NCBI GenBank assembly: GCA_949316235.1
Contig: OX438758.1
Span: forward strand, 15,223,731-15,287,730
Reading direction: 5' to 3'
Length of the DNA stretch: 64,000 bases
DNA from: Oegoconia quadripuncta
Taxonomy: Eukaryota > Arthropoda > Insecta > Lepidoptera > Autostichidae
This document shows positions 10,351 to 21,115 of the stretch, in pieces. Each line of letters starts with the position of its first letter. Position 1 is the first letter of the stretch. Below the pieces are notes generated by a model. That model was not told the DNA's origin. It made no database searches and saw only the letters and a program-made list of their open reading frames with translations. Position numbers and translations under genes: made by a program.

Positions 10351-10699
10351 GCCATTTTTTTTTTTTTTTTTTTATTTATCCACAACGGGTTAGCACTTGA
10401 CCTCAATCACACCTGATGTTAAGTGAAGATGAGGCCGTAGGTGGTAGCGTACTGACCCGGAAACCCCATCTTATTTGGGGGACTGGCTATCTTATCTTTG
10501 AGAACCGGAACACAACAATGTTATTAACATTGCTGTTTGCCGGCAGATTTAGATAAGATGGTGGTAGCTAGCCAGGCGGACATTTAATATGCCCTACCAC
10601 CAACCAAACCGTGTACTAAATATGTACCCCGCTGGGGATCGAACCCGCGACCTCCGAAACGTAAACCCAATGTTGTTTACATTGAGCCACGGAGGCGGA
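10351..10699 (-). mobile_element. SINE-C, full length
   Basis: tRNA-like head (GGCTCAATGTAAACAACATT, B box GGTTCGATCCCCAGCGGGGT), a body with GTCCGCCTGGCTAGCTACCA, and a 3' end GTCAAGTGCTAACCCGTTGT followed by A-run. The copy carries a long poly(A), here T18. Confidence 0.92.
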
Positions 10700-10906
10700 G
10701 CCATTTACAGAACTTTGTCCTAAACAATTGTATATTTAACAACTTTATATCATTTGGTAAATTACTGTAAATTCTGACGCACATATAGTTAAACAGCTCT
10801 TGTCATATTGCATTGTTGTAGGAACTTCTCTAAATACAAGTTTACTGGGGTCCCTTCGGTTTCTCGGGTTTACATAACAAGCTTTTACGAATATTATATA
10901 TTATAT

Positions 10907-11050
10907 ATTACGAGCCTACACCTTCCTCAAAGGCCGGCAACGCATCTGTGACCCTTTTGGTGTTGCGGGTGTCCATGGGCGGCGGTGATTACTTTCCATC
11001 AGGTGACCCGCATGCTCGTTTCCCGCTCTCTCATATAAAAAAAAAAAAAA
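10907..11050 (+). mobile_element. CR1-like LINE, 3' end only
   Basis: The last 140 bases of a CR1-like element (GTTGCGGGTGTCCATGGGCG, GTGATTACTTTCCATCAGG, CTCATATAAAA) and a poly(A) tail. The same end is seen at 22591, 26843, 56292 and 62158. Confidence 0.85.
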
Positions 11051-11177
11051 TATTGTTAAATTTTTCTTTACAAACATGCATATCTCATAATATGTACAAG
11101 GAAGGGAGTGATAGTAACCCTAGTTTTCTAAATATCGGCTTTAAATATTTACACCGACTCTTACTAATTTATATATA

Positions 11178-11435
11178 ACGACCTGTTTGGTGTAATGGTT
11201 AGCATCTCTGACCACTATACCAAAAAGGTTGCGGGTTCGAATCCCGCCAGGGGCATATGTTTGTGTGATGAATACGGACATGTGTACCCGAGTTATGGAT
11301 GTTTTCATTTATAATAAGTATTTATTTACAAAAAAAATGTATTTATGTATTATATCAACCATCTGGTATCCACAACACAAGCATATAGTTGCTTACTGTG
11401 GAACTAGATGGCGCTGTGTGTATGTCTAAGGATAT

Positions 11436-11502
<67 letters not shown>

Positions 11503-11508
11503 TATATT
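11178..11508 (+). mobile_element. SINE-A, full length, long (ATTT)n tail
   Basis: Best complete copy of the family. It has an A box (TGGTGTAATGGTTAGCA), B box (GGTTCGAATCC), CCGAGTTATGGATG, ACCATCTGGTATCCACAAC and TGGAACTAGATGGCGCTGTG. The tail is about 17 ATTT units at 11440-11505. Confidence 0.95.
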
Positions 11509-11509
11509 G

Positions 11510-12250
11510 CTTTGGCTATTTCGGATATAGGGAATGCCAATACAATATTACAGCCCCCAACAGGTTCAAGTAGGTGGCCGTAGGTAATATTAATTGTTCT
11601 ATTCTATTTACGTGCCGAAACCACGTTTTATGAAAATTGGTTCAGCCGTTTCGACGAATTTCAACTTTTCACAGAGTTGCTTTTACATGGATTATGTTGG
11701 TTAGTAGCTAGAGGGTTTTCTAAATTTAAATAATATATGGTATCAACAAACAGGTATTGTTAAACTACAGGTAGACATGACCTCCCTAGGATGGAAATAA
11801 AAGCTTGTATAAAGAACGACGGCTTGAGTTTTAATTTAGAAGCTTAGGAGCTTCATAGGGAGCTTACGGTTCATGATTAGGGATCTACCCACCTGTATTT
11901 TCTGAATATTTTATATTCTGTTGGTTTCATAAAGGTCACATTTTCATAATTATATTATTCCTGTTCACAAACTCACAAAACAATATTTAATATTTTCTTT
12001 TGTAATTAATAAAAAGGCAAAGTGAGGCGTGAACCCTAGATGAGAAATAAAATATGGGCAAGGACAAATATTTCGAATTAAAAAAGAAATTATCTGTCTC
12101 CGTGTGGTTTAAATTGCAGTATTTAAGAAAGGTTAAAAGAACATTGCTTCTCCCATCTTTCGTGATATTATTATGTGTATGTAGGTTTATTCCTGAAATG
12201 CCCACGGATGCCTCTATTTCACTGTATGTTACATGACAATCTTCGACGTT
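11510..12250. other. No gene recognised
   Basis: AT-rich, non-coding. A short piece near 11610-11690 (CCACGTTTTATGAAAATTGG, GGTTCAGCCGTTTCGAC) resembles the common 'flanking-target' part of lepidopteran repeats. Confidence 0.45.
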
Positions 12251-12253
12251 TAG

Positions 12254-12590
12254 CTACCGCACGGCGTCGACATTCTCTTGCGTTATGGCGGTTTTTGGAC
12301 GACTTTCACGTGGCTTGTCACTGAGGCTTGAGTGGCCACGTTGAAACTCTACAGTCCTAAGACATGGTGCTGCATCACTAAACACAGAAGTGATCTCCTC
12401 AAAGCACTGAAGTCGCGTTAATTCCCTTTGAAAGTTGTAGAAAAATATCGCACGCATATTTTCCTTTGATATTTCCATTTTTACAACCGACTTGTCACCT
12501 TTGAACAGACGCTACAATAAAACTATTCGACTAATCAAAAAACATACTTTTGTTTTCGAATTCTAAATTCAAAAAGATGACAAGTCATAT
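12254..12590 (-). pseudogene. Mariner transposase, N-terminal fragment
   Basis: The frame from 12478 starts MEISKENMRAIFFYNFQREL and continues with ITSVFSDAAP, RGHSSLSD and PRESRPKTAITQENVDAVR. This is the N-terminal helix-turn-helix DNA-binding half of a mariner transposase. About five residues are missing between CLRTV and EFQRG, where the family has a Y-x-W-F motif, so there is an internal deletion. The frame stops at 12254 and no DDD catalytic region follows. Sequence up to about 12590 (ending GACTTGTCATCTTTTTG on the - strand) is likely the 5' untranslated region and terminal repeat. Inactive relic. Confidence 0.75.
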
Positions 12591-12611
12591 ATTTTTTTTT
12601 AATAATCGCAG

Positions 12612-12782
12612 GTAGTTTGCAACGACACAACTTAGAATCATAGCCTTAGAATAGGACGTACGCATACCACACCGTGTAATAGTTACACGGGGTTTAGACC
12701 ATGTACCCCGAGGGGGATGGAACCCGCGACCTCCGGTTCGTAAATCTTATATTGTTTACATTAAGCCTCAGAGCCGGGAAAT
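12612..12782 (-). mobile_element. SINE-C, 5' half, diverged
   Basis: Head with GGCTTAATGTAAACAATATA and GCGGGTTCCATCCCC-like B box, then TACATGG. The body is degraded and truncated, so this is an older copy. Confidence 0.6.
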
Positions 12783-13152
12783 GTTACCTCCTAAGTGCAA
12801 GGTGTCGTTCGATTCGTCTTGATCTCTAGAGCGTCTTATTTTAAAATTCTATATCTGTCGAGTTTTTGAGTACCAAATATAGTAATTTTTCTTTTCTTTT
12901 TGGTTCTTTTGAAACAAAGTATAATCTCTATAATATATGTACTTGTAGATACATACCTAATTAAGTTAGATGATGCCGAAAAAAGTACGTCATCGATCTT
13001 GCGAGCAGTCACCAGATTATATATTTATTCTACGTAAATGGAGCCGACAGCACGCAGCTGGAGGACTGAAGGGGCCGACACTGTGTCGGTGACACATCGA
13101 TCTATCATACATAACTATACCTATAGGGTGTCCTCGACATTGAACCTCTAGA

Positions 13153-13235
13153 ACAGCGGTTCCCATTTTTTTTTTGGCCACGGAACCCTAATTGATCATA
13201 CTTTTTAGGCGGATCCCCAGTTTGAATACTTTCAT
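13153..13235. mobile_element. hAT-like terminal fragment
   Basis: CAGCGGTTCCCATTTTTTTT followed by TGGCCACGGAACCC resembles the ends of hAT-type elements and their MITEs. Other ends lie at 28783 and 42637. No internal region or partner end was found. Confidence 0.45.
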
Positions 13236-13417
13236 TTTTGACATGATAAGACAAATTATTTGTACCGGAACTGCGTATTTAATGTGACCAATAAATTTTT
13301 TTCATATATTTATAATAGCACTAAAATTAGGTTTAATGTCTGACAATTGAACGCGATTATCTGGAGCTGCATCCAGTCTGTTTGTTTGTATGTAAGGAGT
13401 CGGTATAAGTAGCGATT

Positions 13418-13850
13418 ATGTTTTTTTTATGACTGACTGGATTCGCGTTTAACCACTATCTCACCTGATGGAAAGTGATAATGTGGTCGAAGATGTAGCA
13501 CGCGATCCCAGTAAATGCCAATTCACTCTGTTCTTGAAGATCCCAAGATTGTAGGATTCAGGAAAGACTGACGCCGGAAGGGAGTTCCATGCCTTGGTTA
13601 TGCGGATGATGAATGAAGAGTCCAACTTCTTAGTAACGAATGTTCGGTATATTAACTATATACGGGTAGAATCCCTCCGCACGCCTAGTGGGTACGAAGG
13701 TGGAAGGGCGACGGTGGAATAAGATTATGTAATTCCAACGCACACTCCCCGAAATGAATCCTGTAAAAAACTGAGAGACAGGCGACTTTGCGACGGTGTT
13801 CAAGGCTCTGCAATTTAGCCTTCATCGAATTACCACTAATGTCGTTTGAT
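13418..13850 (-). mobile_element. CR1-like LINE, ORF2 3' fragment (second family)
   Basis: The - strand carries the end of an RT ORF, with FPESYNLGIFK-like codons and GTGCTACATCTTCGACCAC, then SIR and stop, and a poly(A). Related pieces lie at 20585-20745 (+), whose frame reads VFPEFYNLGIFKSRVNRHLL, and at 29836-29970 (-). Frames are broken. Confidence 0.65.
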
Positions 13851-13859
13851 GGAAATACA

Positions 13860-13925
13860 AATACATATACATAACGTCACGACCTTTATGCCAAATGGGG
13901 TGGTCAGAGATATCCCAAACTTAGC
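13860..13925 (+). mobile_element. Repeat R5, short fragment
   Basis: CATAACGTCACGACCTTTAT and GGTGGTCAGAGATATCCCAA match the R5 left end. Confidence 0.6.
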
Positions 13926-13929
13926 TTTT

Positions 13930-14340
13930 AACATCTTTTGGTCTAGGTCTACCCGATGTTCAATCTATTGTTAGGGGTTTTCAAGTTTTATGTCACATAA
14001 GAAGTATCTTTACGTAACTTAATTTACATAGCACATTCTTATTCCTATAACAGGCACGTCCTTTCTTTAATATTATACGCTTATAAGCTCAGCATAATGG
14101 CTGACTCCTTTCCCTTTCGCTACTGCGACACTGAGTCTTATCTAACTGTAGTGTTATTTCATCAATTATTGTATATACGACAATGTCGAAGTGGCGAATA
14201 AACAGTTTAATTTTTTTCTTCCCTTTTAAATTTTCAATTTTGGTGTTATGTTACACATTTACAATTGCTATAGTTGAAAGAAAAAAATATTTATTTAAAA
14301 ACAATAACAAATAAACAGACGGAATTTAAATATAAACTAG
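13930..14340. other. No gene recognised
   Basis: AT-rich spacer without a supported feature. Confidence 0.45.
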
Positions 14341-14344
14341 AACA

Positions 14345-14745
14345 AATGTAAAAAATTGGGGCCGCGAGGCAAGGTACCCAAAACGCTGGCAGCGTTTCCT
14401 CGTTGGATGCAGATATTTAAGCGTTGAGAAAGGAAACAATCACCTCTCGGGTCACCAGTGACATCGACTAAGCGCTTTGAAATATTAAAGAAAAAAGAGC
14501 GCCCGGCCCCCAAAGACCTAAAGTTTCGACTCCGAAAGTAAGGAAAATGCATTCAGAACCGATGTCTCTATATTTATTAATTTTGAGTTTTTCCGCCATC
14601 TCGGCGGCTGCACCTGGCCTCCTTGAGGTTCCTTGGAGGTGAGACGGGGCGAGAGTGTCGACACAAGTGGCATCCCACACTAAGGCCCGACCCATACTCC
14701 AAGGAATCAAGGTCATTCCGTCCGGTCTCTTCCCGTCGTCCCGTA
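14345..14745 (-). mobile_element. LINE fragment with WDATCVDT motif
   Basis: Two overlapping frames encode [64 protein letters not shown]. This is a conserved C-terminal region common in invertebrate RT-encoding elements. The frame breaks around 14500. A second copy of the same family is at 36795-37040. Confidence 0.7.
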
Positions 14746-14787
14746 AAATACAGTAATAGTATAGTAATTGCTATAGTTAATATATAA

Positions 14788-15262
14788 GGTCTAACAGAAT
14801 TAACCCGACAAACGTTGCAGTGTATGTATAGAATGTACCTATTACGAAAAAAATAAAAAATAAAACATTAAAGTTAACAGATTTTATTCAAAAAATAAAA
14901 TTTAGAAATGTAAATTTTGTGAGTTGGACCTTAATGGCCGCGCGCTCTAAGTACTTTGCCACAACACACAAACACGTGCCGCGGTAGCTTTGAAGATGCC
15001 GAAAGGCGACCACTCGCCGCGACTTGCTGTGAACCCCCATTGGCGTCTTCCATAATATGAACGTTCCCTTTTTTTTCTCATTGATAAAATAAGGTACAAT
15101 CGAAATGAAGTAAGTCTGTTAATTTGTATTTTCATTTGCACTTACATTTAATTTTTTTACTCGGAAACTAAATTTTTAAGGCTAGTTTTTTTAATGAATA
15201 ATTTATTTTATTGCCATGTATGTGCAATTGCCAAAGTTTGTCGGGTTAATTTTGTTAGACCC
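14788..15262. mobile_element. TIR element E1, copy 1 (475 bp)
   Basis: Terminal inverted repeats of about 30 bases begin GGTCTAACA and contain ATTAACCCGACAAAC. Both flanks are TATATA-like, consistent with a short TA-rich target duplication. The interior is non-coding and includes GCCGCGCGCTCTAAGTACTT. A second copy, inverted, is at 33183-33703. Confidence 0.8.
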
Positions 15263-15269
15263 TATATAT

Positions 15270-16150
15270 TTAGTATACGAAACGGTGGAAAAATTGTAAA
15301 TATGGTTCGTGAAGTACCCCTGCACGATACCATCAAACCGCCCACTCGGCGCTTGATCAAACATAATTCAGTTCAATAAAAAGCGCCCTGTATTTGCACT
15401 GTTCCATCCGCCTGTTTGCTTCCGATAAATCGCGTCTATTTACCCAACGAGTCACTTATTTCTTTTACCTATTCCCACGTTGCAATCAGCGATCAATCAT
15501 GTGGATACAATTCGTTTAGTAAATTAGATACATTTGAATTGTTAATGCGTAATATGCGGTGAATTTTAGCAAGGTGCTCAGATTTGTGTAGATTAACTGC
15601 TTTCCGACCACGGGTTCGCCTGCGTGGAATAACTTTGTCGGAAAATCTCAACAGCGGACAACAGCTAGTTAAAATTATATGTATACCTACTTTCTTTACT
15701 ATTATTTATCACTTTTTTCTCCGCTCTTCTGAATCAAATTCTAAAGCCCACGCGTACAAAGTCGCCGACAAAAGCCAGTATAACAATATGACATTTAGAT
15801 ACCTAATACTTATATACGGAACTATTTACGTTACAAGTTCTAGAAATCCGTTTCAGTTTATTATATTTGCTTAGTCCAAGTATATCCGAGTAAATATATA
15901 ACAAGATATTTACTTGCCGAGCTCCAAGAGAGAAAGGCCTCAGGTCACGTAATAACGAATCAGTAAACATAGGTGGAAGTTGTTGAAGTCTTTGATCATT
16001 TTATGAAGATAGAATACGAAGACACGTTTGGCTATTTAAGGCGCCTCCACAGACGTGGGGGTCGATTTATGAATTACATTCACATATTTCGTTTGCATCC
16101 CAGAAAAATTCTACATGTCCTATTATAATTATTCTAAAGTGCTCCAGTTT
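15270..16150. other. No gene; weak repeat H remnant near 15575-15668
   Basis: Contains a diverged repeat H 3' end (CCTGCGTGGAATAACTTTGT ... CAGCTAG at 15662-15668). Nothing else is recognised. Confidence 0.45.
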
Positions 16151-16154
16151 AACC

Positions 16155-16318
16155 GGGTAAATGTTTGTGTGATGAATATGAACATTAATTCCTGAGTCAT
16201 GGATGTTTATATAAATATTTATGTATGTTTATCCGTTATCTAGTATCCATAGCACAAGCTTTGCTTAGTTTGGGACTAGATGATTGGTGTAAGTGTCCGA
16301 AATATTTATTTATTAACA
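16155..16318 (+). mobile_element. SINE-B, missing tRNA head
   Basis: From GTAAATGTTTGTGTGATGAA through CCGTTATCTAGTATCCATAG and GGGACTAGATGATTGGTGTA to a TATTTATTTATT tail. Confidence 0.85.
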
Positions 16319-16321
16319 CTG

Positions 16322-16910
16322 TTTAAAACTGACTTGCGTGCTGTATGGTTTCACCCATCTCATCCCGTGAGTGTTGTAAAAGGCGACTAAGGGACTTTCC
16401 ACCAAAATGGGCTCACCCCTTGTCACGTGTGCATTTCTGTATCTCACTAATATTATAACGACGACAGTTTGGATGTTTGTTTGTTTGTTTCTCAATCACG
16501 GCAAAACGAATGAACGGATTTGGATTAAATTTGGTACATAGGTAGAATATACCCTGGATTAAGACATAGAATAGTTTTTATTTTATTTCGGCAATAAAGT
16601 TATATCACGCGGGCGAAGCCGCGGGCGGGAAGCTAGTATTTCATAAGGTGCACCGTGGATGTTGTTTCAATCATTATACTCTTACCCTAATTCATAAAAA
16701 TTTACAAACGCTCTATAAGCCTGTTTTGGTTAAAGTATATTTTGTCACTTTCTATCATTAAAACATTTCCTTATGAACGACAGAGACAAAACACACTATA
16801 ACTAAAACAGGCTTAAAAAGTGTTTGAAAATTTTTATGAATAAAACAGTAATGTTTGGGACACTCAAACACTACTGGCCAACATTTGGGATAAAGGTCGT
16901 GCGAAGATGA
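16322..16910 (-). mobile_element. Repeat R5 with two inserts (repeat H and MITE-3)
   Basis: R5 in reverse: GTGTTGTAAAAGGCGACTAA, GCTCACCCCTTGTCACGTGT, then repeat H (16450-16636). R5 resumes at TATTTCATAAGGTGCACCGT, is cut by MITE-3 (16691-16840), and ends near AACATTTGGGATAAAGGTCG. Confidence 0.7.
16691..16840. mobile_element. MITE-3 (150 bp), TSD TAA
   Basis: Inverted repeats start TTCATAAAAATTT and extend about 42 bases to GCCTGTTTTGGTTA. TAA flanks both ends (16688-16690 and 16841-16843), fitting a PIF/Harbinger-type 3-bp target duplication. Confidence 0.82.
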
Positions 16911-17046
16911 CTCTATTTAGAAGATAATTAGTCCCTTATCGAGGTCCGATGGAAGACATCATTCGTAGATCACCGTTGTACCGGTTGCTCAGTATAAAAT
17001 TTAAACCAAATTTTCCTTTTCCTTTTTTTACAATATATATTTTATA

Positions 17047-17302
17047 TATATTTGGGGCACTTACACCAATCGTCTAGTCCCAAACTAAGGAAAGCTTGTA
17101 CTATTGATACTAGATAACAGATAAACATACATAAATATTTATATAAACTTGGATGCTTATATAAATATTATTCCCGGGTCATGGATGACTTGGGAATAAA
17201 TGTTCGTATTCATGATACAAACATTTACCCCTCGCGGGATTCGAACCCGCAACCGTCGGTTTCGCTGACACGGTCACTATCCACTACACCAATCGGTCGT
17301 CG
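17047..17302 (-). mobile_element. SINE-B, full length
   Basis: Complete copy with a B box (GGTTCGAATCCCGCGAGGGG) and a TTTGGGGCAC-type 3' end. The middle is partly duplicated (two CCATGACCCGGGAATA-like stretches near 17165-17195). Confidence 0.85.
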
Positions 17303-17389
17303 TAACCAAATTTAACCCTATTCAGATAAACTAGGCAGGTTTTGTTCAGTGGGTACCAAATGAAGACGACACATAATTGAAAACAATAA

Positions 17390-17395
17390 TTTATT
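17390..17395 (-). other. Poly(A) signal AATAAA of OBP-A
   Basis: AATAAA on the - strand, 36 bases after the OBP-A stop at 17431. Confidence 0.7.
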
Positions 17396-17430
17396 GAAGT
17401 AAAAAATATTTACAAAATTTACTCGTTGGC

Positions 17431-20292
17431 TTAGTTGAAATCATGCTGATGTCGCAATTCAGATGGTAAGCTGAAAAGAAAGATTTTTTAAATAGTAAAC
17501 ATGGCTCAAAATAAATATATCTGTGTAGTTGTTAGGTGTTTTGAAAAAAAAAATACTATTTGACAGTTATTACGACCTGTTTGGTGTAGTGCTTAGCAAC
17601 TCTAGCCACTATACCAAAAGGTTGCGGGATCGAATCCCGCTAGGGACATATGTTTGTATGATGAATCCGGATATGTATACCCGAGTTATGGATGTTTTTC
17701 ATTAATAATAAGTATTTATTTACAAAATAAAATGTATTTATGTAGTATATCAACCATCTAGTATTCAAAACACAAGCCTATAGTTGCTTACGAGTTGTTA
17801 TGTAGATGGCGCTGTGTGTATGTCTAAGGATATTTATTAAATTATTTTAATAAATAAAATATTTCTGTACTACGGTATCTTATAATTTTCAAACTCCGTA
17901 TAAATACAGAAGCGGAAATCAAATTCAAATCTGCATAGCAATTACAAGGCCAGCAAAGTCCTTAATCGACTTTTATATCCTTTCAAACTTCTCGGCAGAG
18001 CTAATCGAATTTAAAAACTCCGCGATCTCTGCTGCTCGCAAACTTTGAAGGAGCGCCCGCGAGCGACTCACCAAGTTTTGTCTCTACCATGAGGAATATA
18101 ATAAATATAATAAAGAATATAAATAATATAATAAAGATTCTTTAATTTTCTGAACCGAAAAACTATTTGCTATGACTAATATGTATACCAAATGTTAGTG
18201 AAAAGTATTGAGCAGTTACACTGACTTTCCAAAAGGTGAAAGAAATTGAAAAGTAGATCTGTTTATAAAGTCTGTTCATGGTTGGAAAGTTAGAGGGGAC
18301 GGCGCACGCATTGCTAACGACTTTAGGAGCTAAAAGACGGAAAGCTGGTTAACTCGTTTACTCTTTCCATAAAGCGTCTTGATGAGAATAAAGTAAAGAT
18401 AACTCACTTGGGTTGTATGAGATGGAAGGGCATTTTCCTAACAGCCTCCTCAGCTATGTCTAGCGGGAAGGCGAATTCGATCATGTTCTCGTTCAAGCAG
18501 TCGTTATACGTCGACGCCAGTTGACATCTATCCGACATGCCCTCGATGCTGTCAAGGCAGAGTCGGGAGATGCTGCTCAGCTTGCGTACTACGCGGGAGT
18601 TCTTCCCGTTGACTAGGCTGGCTAAGTGGACAAGGAGTTCCCTGTTCACCTGTAAAAATGGGAGCGAGCCAGGGTTTTAAGCGTTGGTATGTAATTTCTT
18701 GACGGGAATAGTCTTTTGAAATTGGAATAATTGAGAAAGACTTTGAGGGTGTTTTTATAGTTTTACTACGTTCAGGAAGGGTTGGATTTCGCAGATTGTT
18801 TAGAAGCTCTTTAGTTATGATGCTGTTTTCCGTCACTGGTCTGTACTCCTAGCCGCCTTTTAAGATACCCACAGGAGGAGACGGCCAGTATTGCTATTTG
18901 TGCATGTCATATTGGGTCTTTACCTATGAAATTGGAGTTTTTTTTCTACGTTAATCATATGTACCTATTCCTGCGATTTTCGAAGCTATATCCAAATTTG
19001 TTTTTTATTTGGAAAATGGAATATTATTGCAAGGTTTCACATGACATATTTTTTAATTTCTGGGCTAAAAATCACATAATAAAAAAATTTTAACAGGCTC
19101 TTTTCATGGGATGATATGGCTCATTATGGCTCATTATGGGATGATAATCATTTCTTAGATTCGCTGAAACTTTTTATAGCGGTTACTTTTAAAAATTGAC
19201 GCTGCCTATACTTAACTTAATGTTATCCGATAATACACACAAAGTTTAGCTAAATTTGGATTTGCCGTTCCCAAAAAAATAAATAAAAAATGTTTGTATG
19301 GAGAAAACAGTCTTAATGAAATTCTTCATACAAAACGCCAATTTCATAGGTAAGGTACCTAATATTATTTTTCAAAAGTACATTAGTGCTACATGATTAA
19401 TCCATCAATGAATGACATTAATCATTTCAACGGTGGGCTCTTATTTGTATACCCTATATAACCACAGTTTTAAACCATGGAGTTAAATAAATCAAAAGGT
19501 GCTAATTACCATAACTTTATAATTAAATTCGGTGATTTATTAACCGACTTCAACAAAGAGGAGATTCTCAATTCGGCCGTTTAGATCAGTTAAGTTTTAA
19601 TAGGTAGGAAACGTAAGAAAAATAAGTAGGTATTTTGTTAAAAATTTGCTCTTTCCTTAAATTTGCCGTATTTCATTACTTCCTAGAATTCGTTCCTTAT
19701 TAGCTACACTATCGAATGGGACCTACGTATGGTATACCGAATTACACTACCCCGAAACACGTTTGACCGAAGAACGGTTAATCGAATTCCGAGTACATTG
19801 CGTAGTTGGTTTTAATTAAAATTTTTAATGATGAACAAACTCCGCAATGTACTCGGAATTCGATCAACCGTTATTCGGTCAAACGTGTTTCGGAGTAGTG
19901 TAATTCGACATACCATAGCAACTCCATCGAATGGTGTTATAATACAGTATATGTTGTTTTTTTTAAACGAACGTAATCGAATCCTAGCTAGGAATATTGC
20001 TTTTTCAAAATTTTAAGTGCAGTTTATATTTTCATCAAAATCGAGCCCGAGACTCTTAATACGTACTAACCTTTCCATGATTAATAACGTCACTCTGCTC
20101 GAGCATGCAGGCAGCGAAGCATTGCCCGGATCTGGTGATTGGTGGTGAGTTGGTGAAGTATGCTCTCACGTCTTTTGGAGTTGCTCGTACTTTGATGACA
20201 CAGGACTGCGCTACTCTGACTAGAGCATCTAGATGGCCTTGCACCTGTCGAAGAGCCAGACTTTCACCATAAATATGGTTCTTAAATGACAA
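17431..20292 (-). CDS. Odorant-binding protein gene OBP-A (three coding exons seen, first exon missing)
   Basis: Secreted carrier of small hydrophobic ligands, PBP/GOBP fold. Exon x spans 20071 to about 20244 and encodes VQGHLDALVRVAQSC, then QCFAAC. Its donor is AAG|GTTAGT, and its 5' edge could extend to about 20292. Exon y spans 18649-18408, with acceptor TTTTTACAG and donor CAA|GTGAGT. Exon z spans 17470-17431, with acceptor CTTTCTTTTCAG; it encodes LPSELRHQHDFN and ends in TAA. Phases match: y ends with two bases of a codon and z supplies the third. Cysteine spacing over the joined exons is C1-x26-C2-x3-C3-x42-C4-x10-C5-x8-C6, the classic six-cysteine pattern. The C-terminal tail is long (about 45 residues after C6). 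A signal-peptide exon is expected upstream but I could not place it. Introns of 937 and about 1421 bases hold SINE-A (17569) and elements E2 and E3. Which OBP subgroup it belongs to is not known. Confidence 0.88.
17569..17835 (+). mobile_element. SINE-A, full length, in the last OBP-A intron
   Basis: Head ACCTGTTTGGTGTAGTGCTT, a B box with one change (GGATCGAATCCCGCTAGGG), and the 3' module CAACCATCTAGTATTCAAAA. It is antisense to the gene. Confidence 0.9.
18914..19358. mobile_element. TIR element E2, copy 1 (about 445 bp), in an OBP-A intron
   Basis: Starts GGGTCTTTACCTATGAAATT and ends AATTTCATAGGTAAGGTACC, giving about 16-20 base inverted repeats. The interior has no long frame. It serves as the uninterrupted reference for the split copy at 48886-51152. 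Confidence 0.85.
19729..19917. mobile_element. Palindromic element E3, copy 1 (foldback)
   Basis: Nearly the whole unit is an inverted repeat: arms of about 80 bases, from ATGGTATACCGAATTACAC through ACACGTTTGACCGAA and ATCGAATTCCGAGTACATTG, with a short AT-rich loop. Weak pairing extends out to about 19711 and 19935. A diverged copy lies at 24253. Confidence 0.85.
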
Positions 20293-20299
20293 ATGTGGA

Positions 20300-21030
20300 G
20301 TTGTTTTAATATACATGTATTTATTTGTTGTTACTTATAATTAAATATATTTTTCCTCTAGCGTAAATTCAACCATGAAAGTGATTTATCTGTTTTGACA
20401 AAAGTTCTGGTGAAATGAAAATATCACTAAGGTTGAGACTTGGAACATTGTCGTAATTGATTGACTGTGTTGCTAATGAAAAGGAAAATGTTAGTTCAAA
20501 ATATTAATCACAGTCCAAGTTTAAACGATTAAATTTTTAGCACCTTTGAAGTAATAAAGATAAATATTAACCAAAAGACTCGTTGGTGGCCACTCGATGA
20601 CTTCTTTCCGGTATCAGTCTTTCCTGAATTCTACAACCTTGGGATCTTCAAGAGCAGGGTGAATAGGCATTTACTGAGATCGTGTGCTTCATCTTCGGCC
20701 ACATTCTTACTTTCCATCAGGTGAGATAATGGTCAACCGCATATCCAATTAATCATTAAAAAACAAACAAAAAAGAAACGTTTGTTTTTCATTGGAAGCA
20801 GGTAGTCGTTATGTCTAGTTGATACCTTACAAGGGCAGTTTAAAAACACTGACTTTGGTTTTGGCACATTAAATTATTCCTAATAAAAAACAGCTTTCTA
20901 ACCTATGACCTAAAAAATGTATGGTGTAATCGTTATGTACAGTTGCTCGTGCGATGCTTTGCGTAAGAAATAAGCAGTTTTTTGTTCCTCCTTTCCTCCC
21001 TGTTAATTACTATAATTACTTATTTTTGTA
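20300..21030. other. No gene; LINE fragment at 20585-20745 (+)
   Basis: The only recognised part is a CR1-like RT C-terminus: VFPEFYNLGIFKSRVNRHLL, then CASSSAT and a stop. The rest is AT-rich and should contain the missing OBP-A first exon if the intron is short, but no candidate stood out. Confidence 0.5.
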
Positions 21031-21034
21031 GCAT

Positions 21035-21115
21035 CACACACTGTAACAGCCTGTCAAAGTCCAGTACTGGACATAAGCCTATCCCATGGAGCGCTTTCTA
21101 TATTTGCCCTAATCA
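21035..21115 (-). mobile_element. RTE-like LINE 3' end fragment
   Basis: The reverse strand reads like ERSMG.AYVQYWTLTG, the usual end of RTE-type ORF2. Confidence 0.5.
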
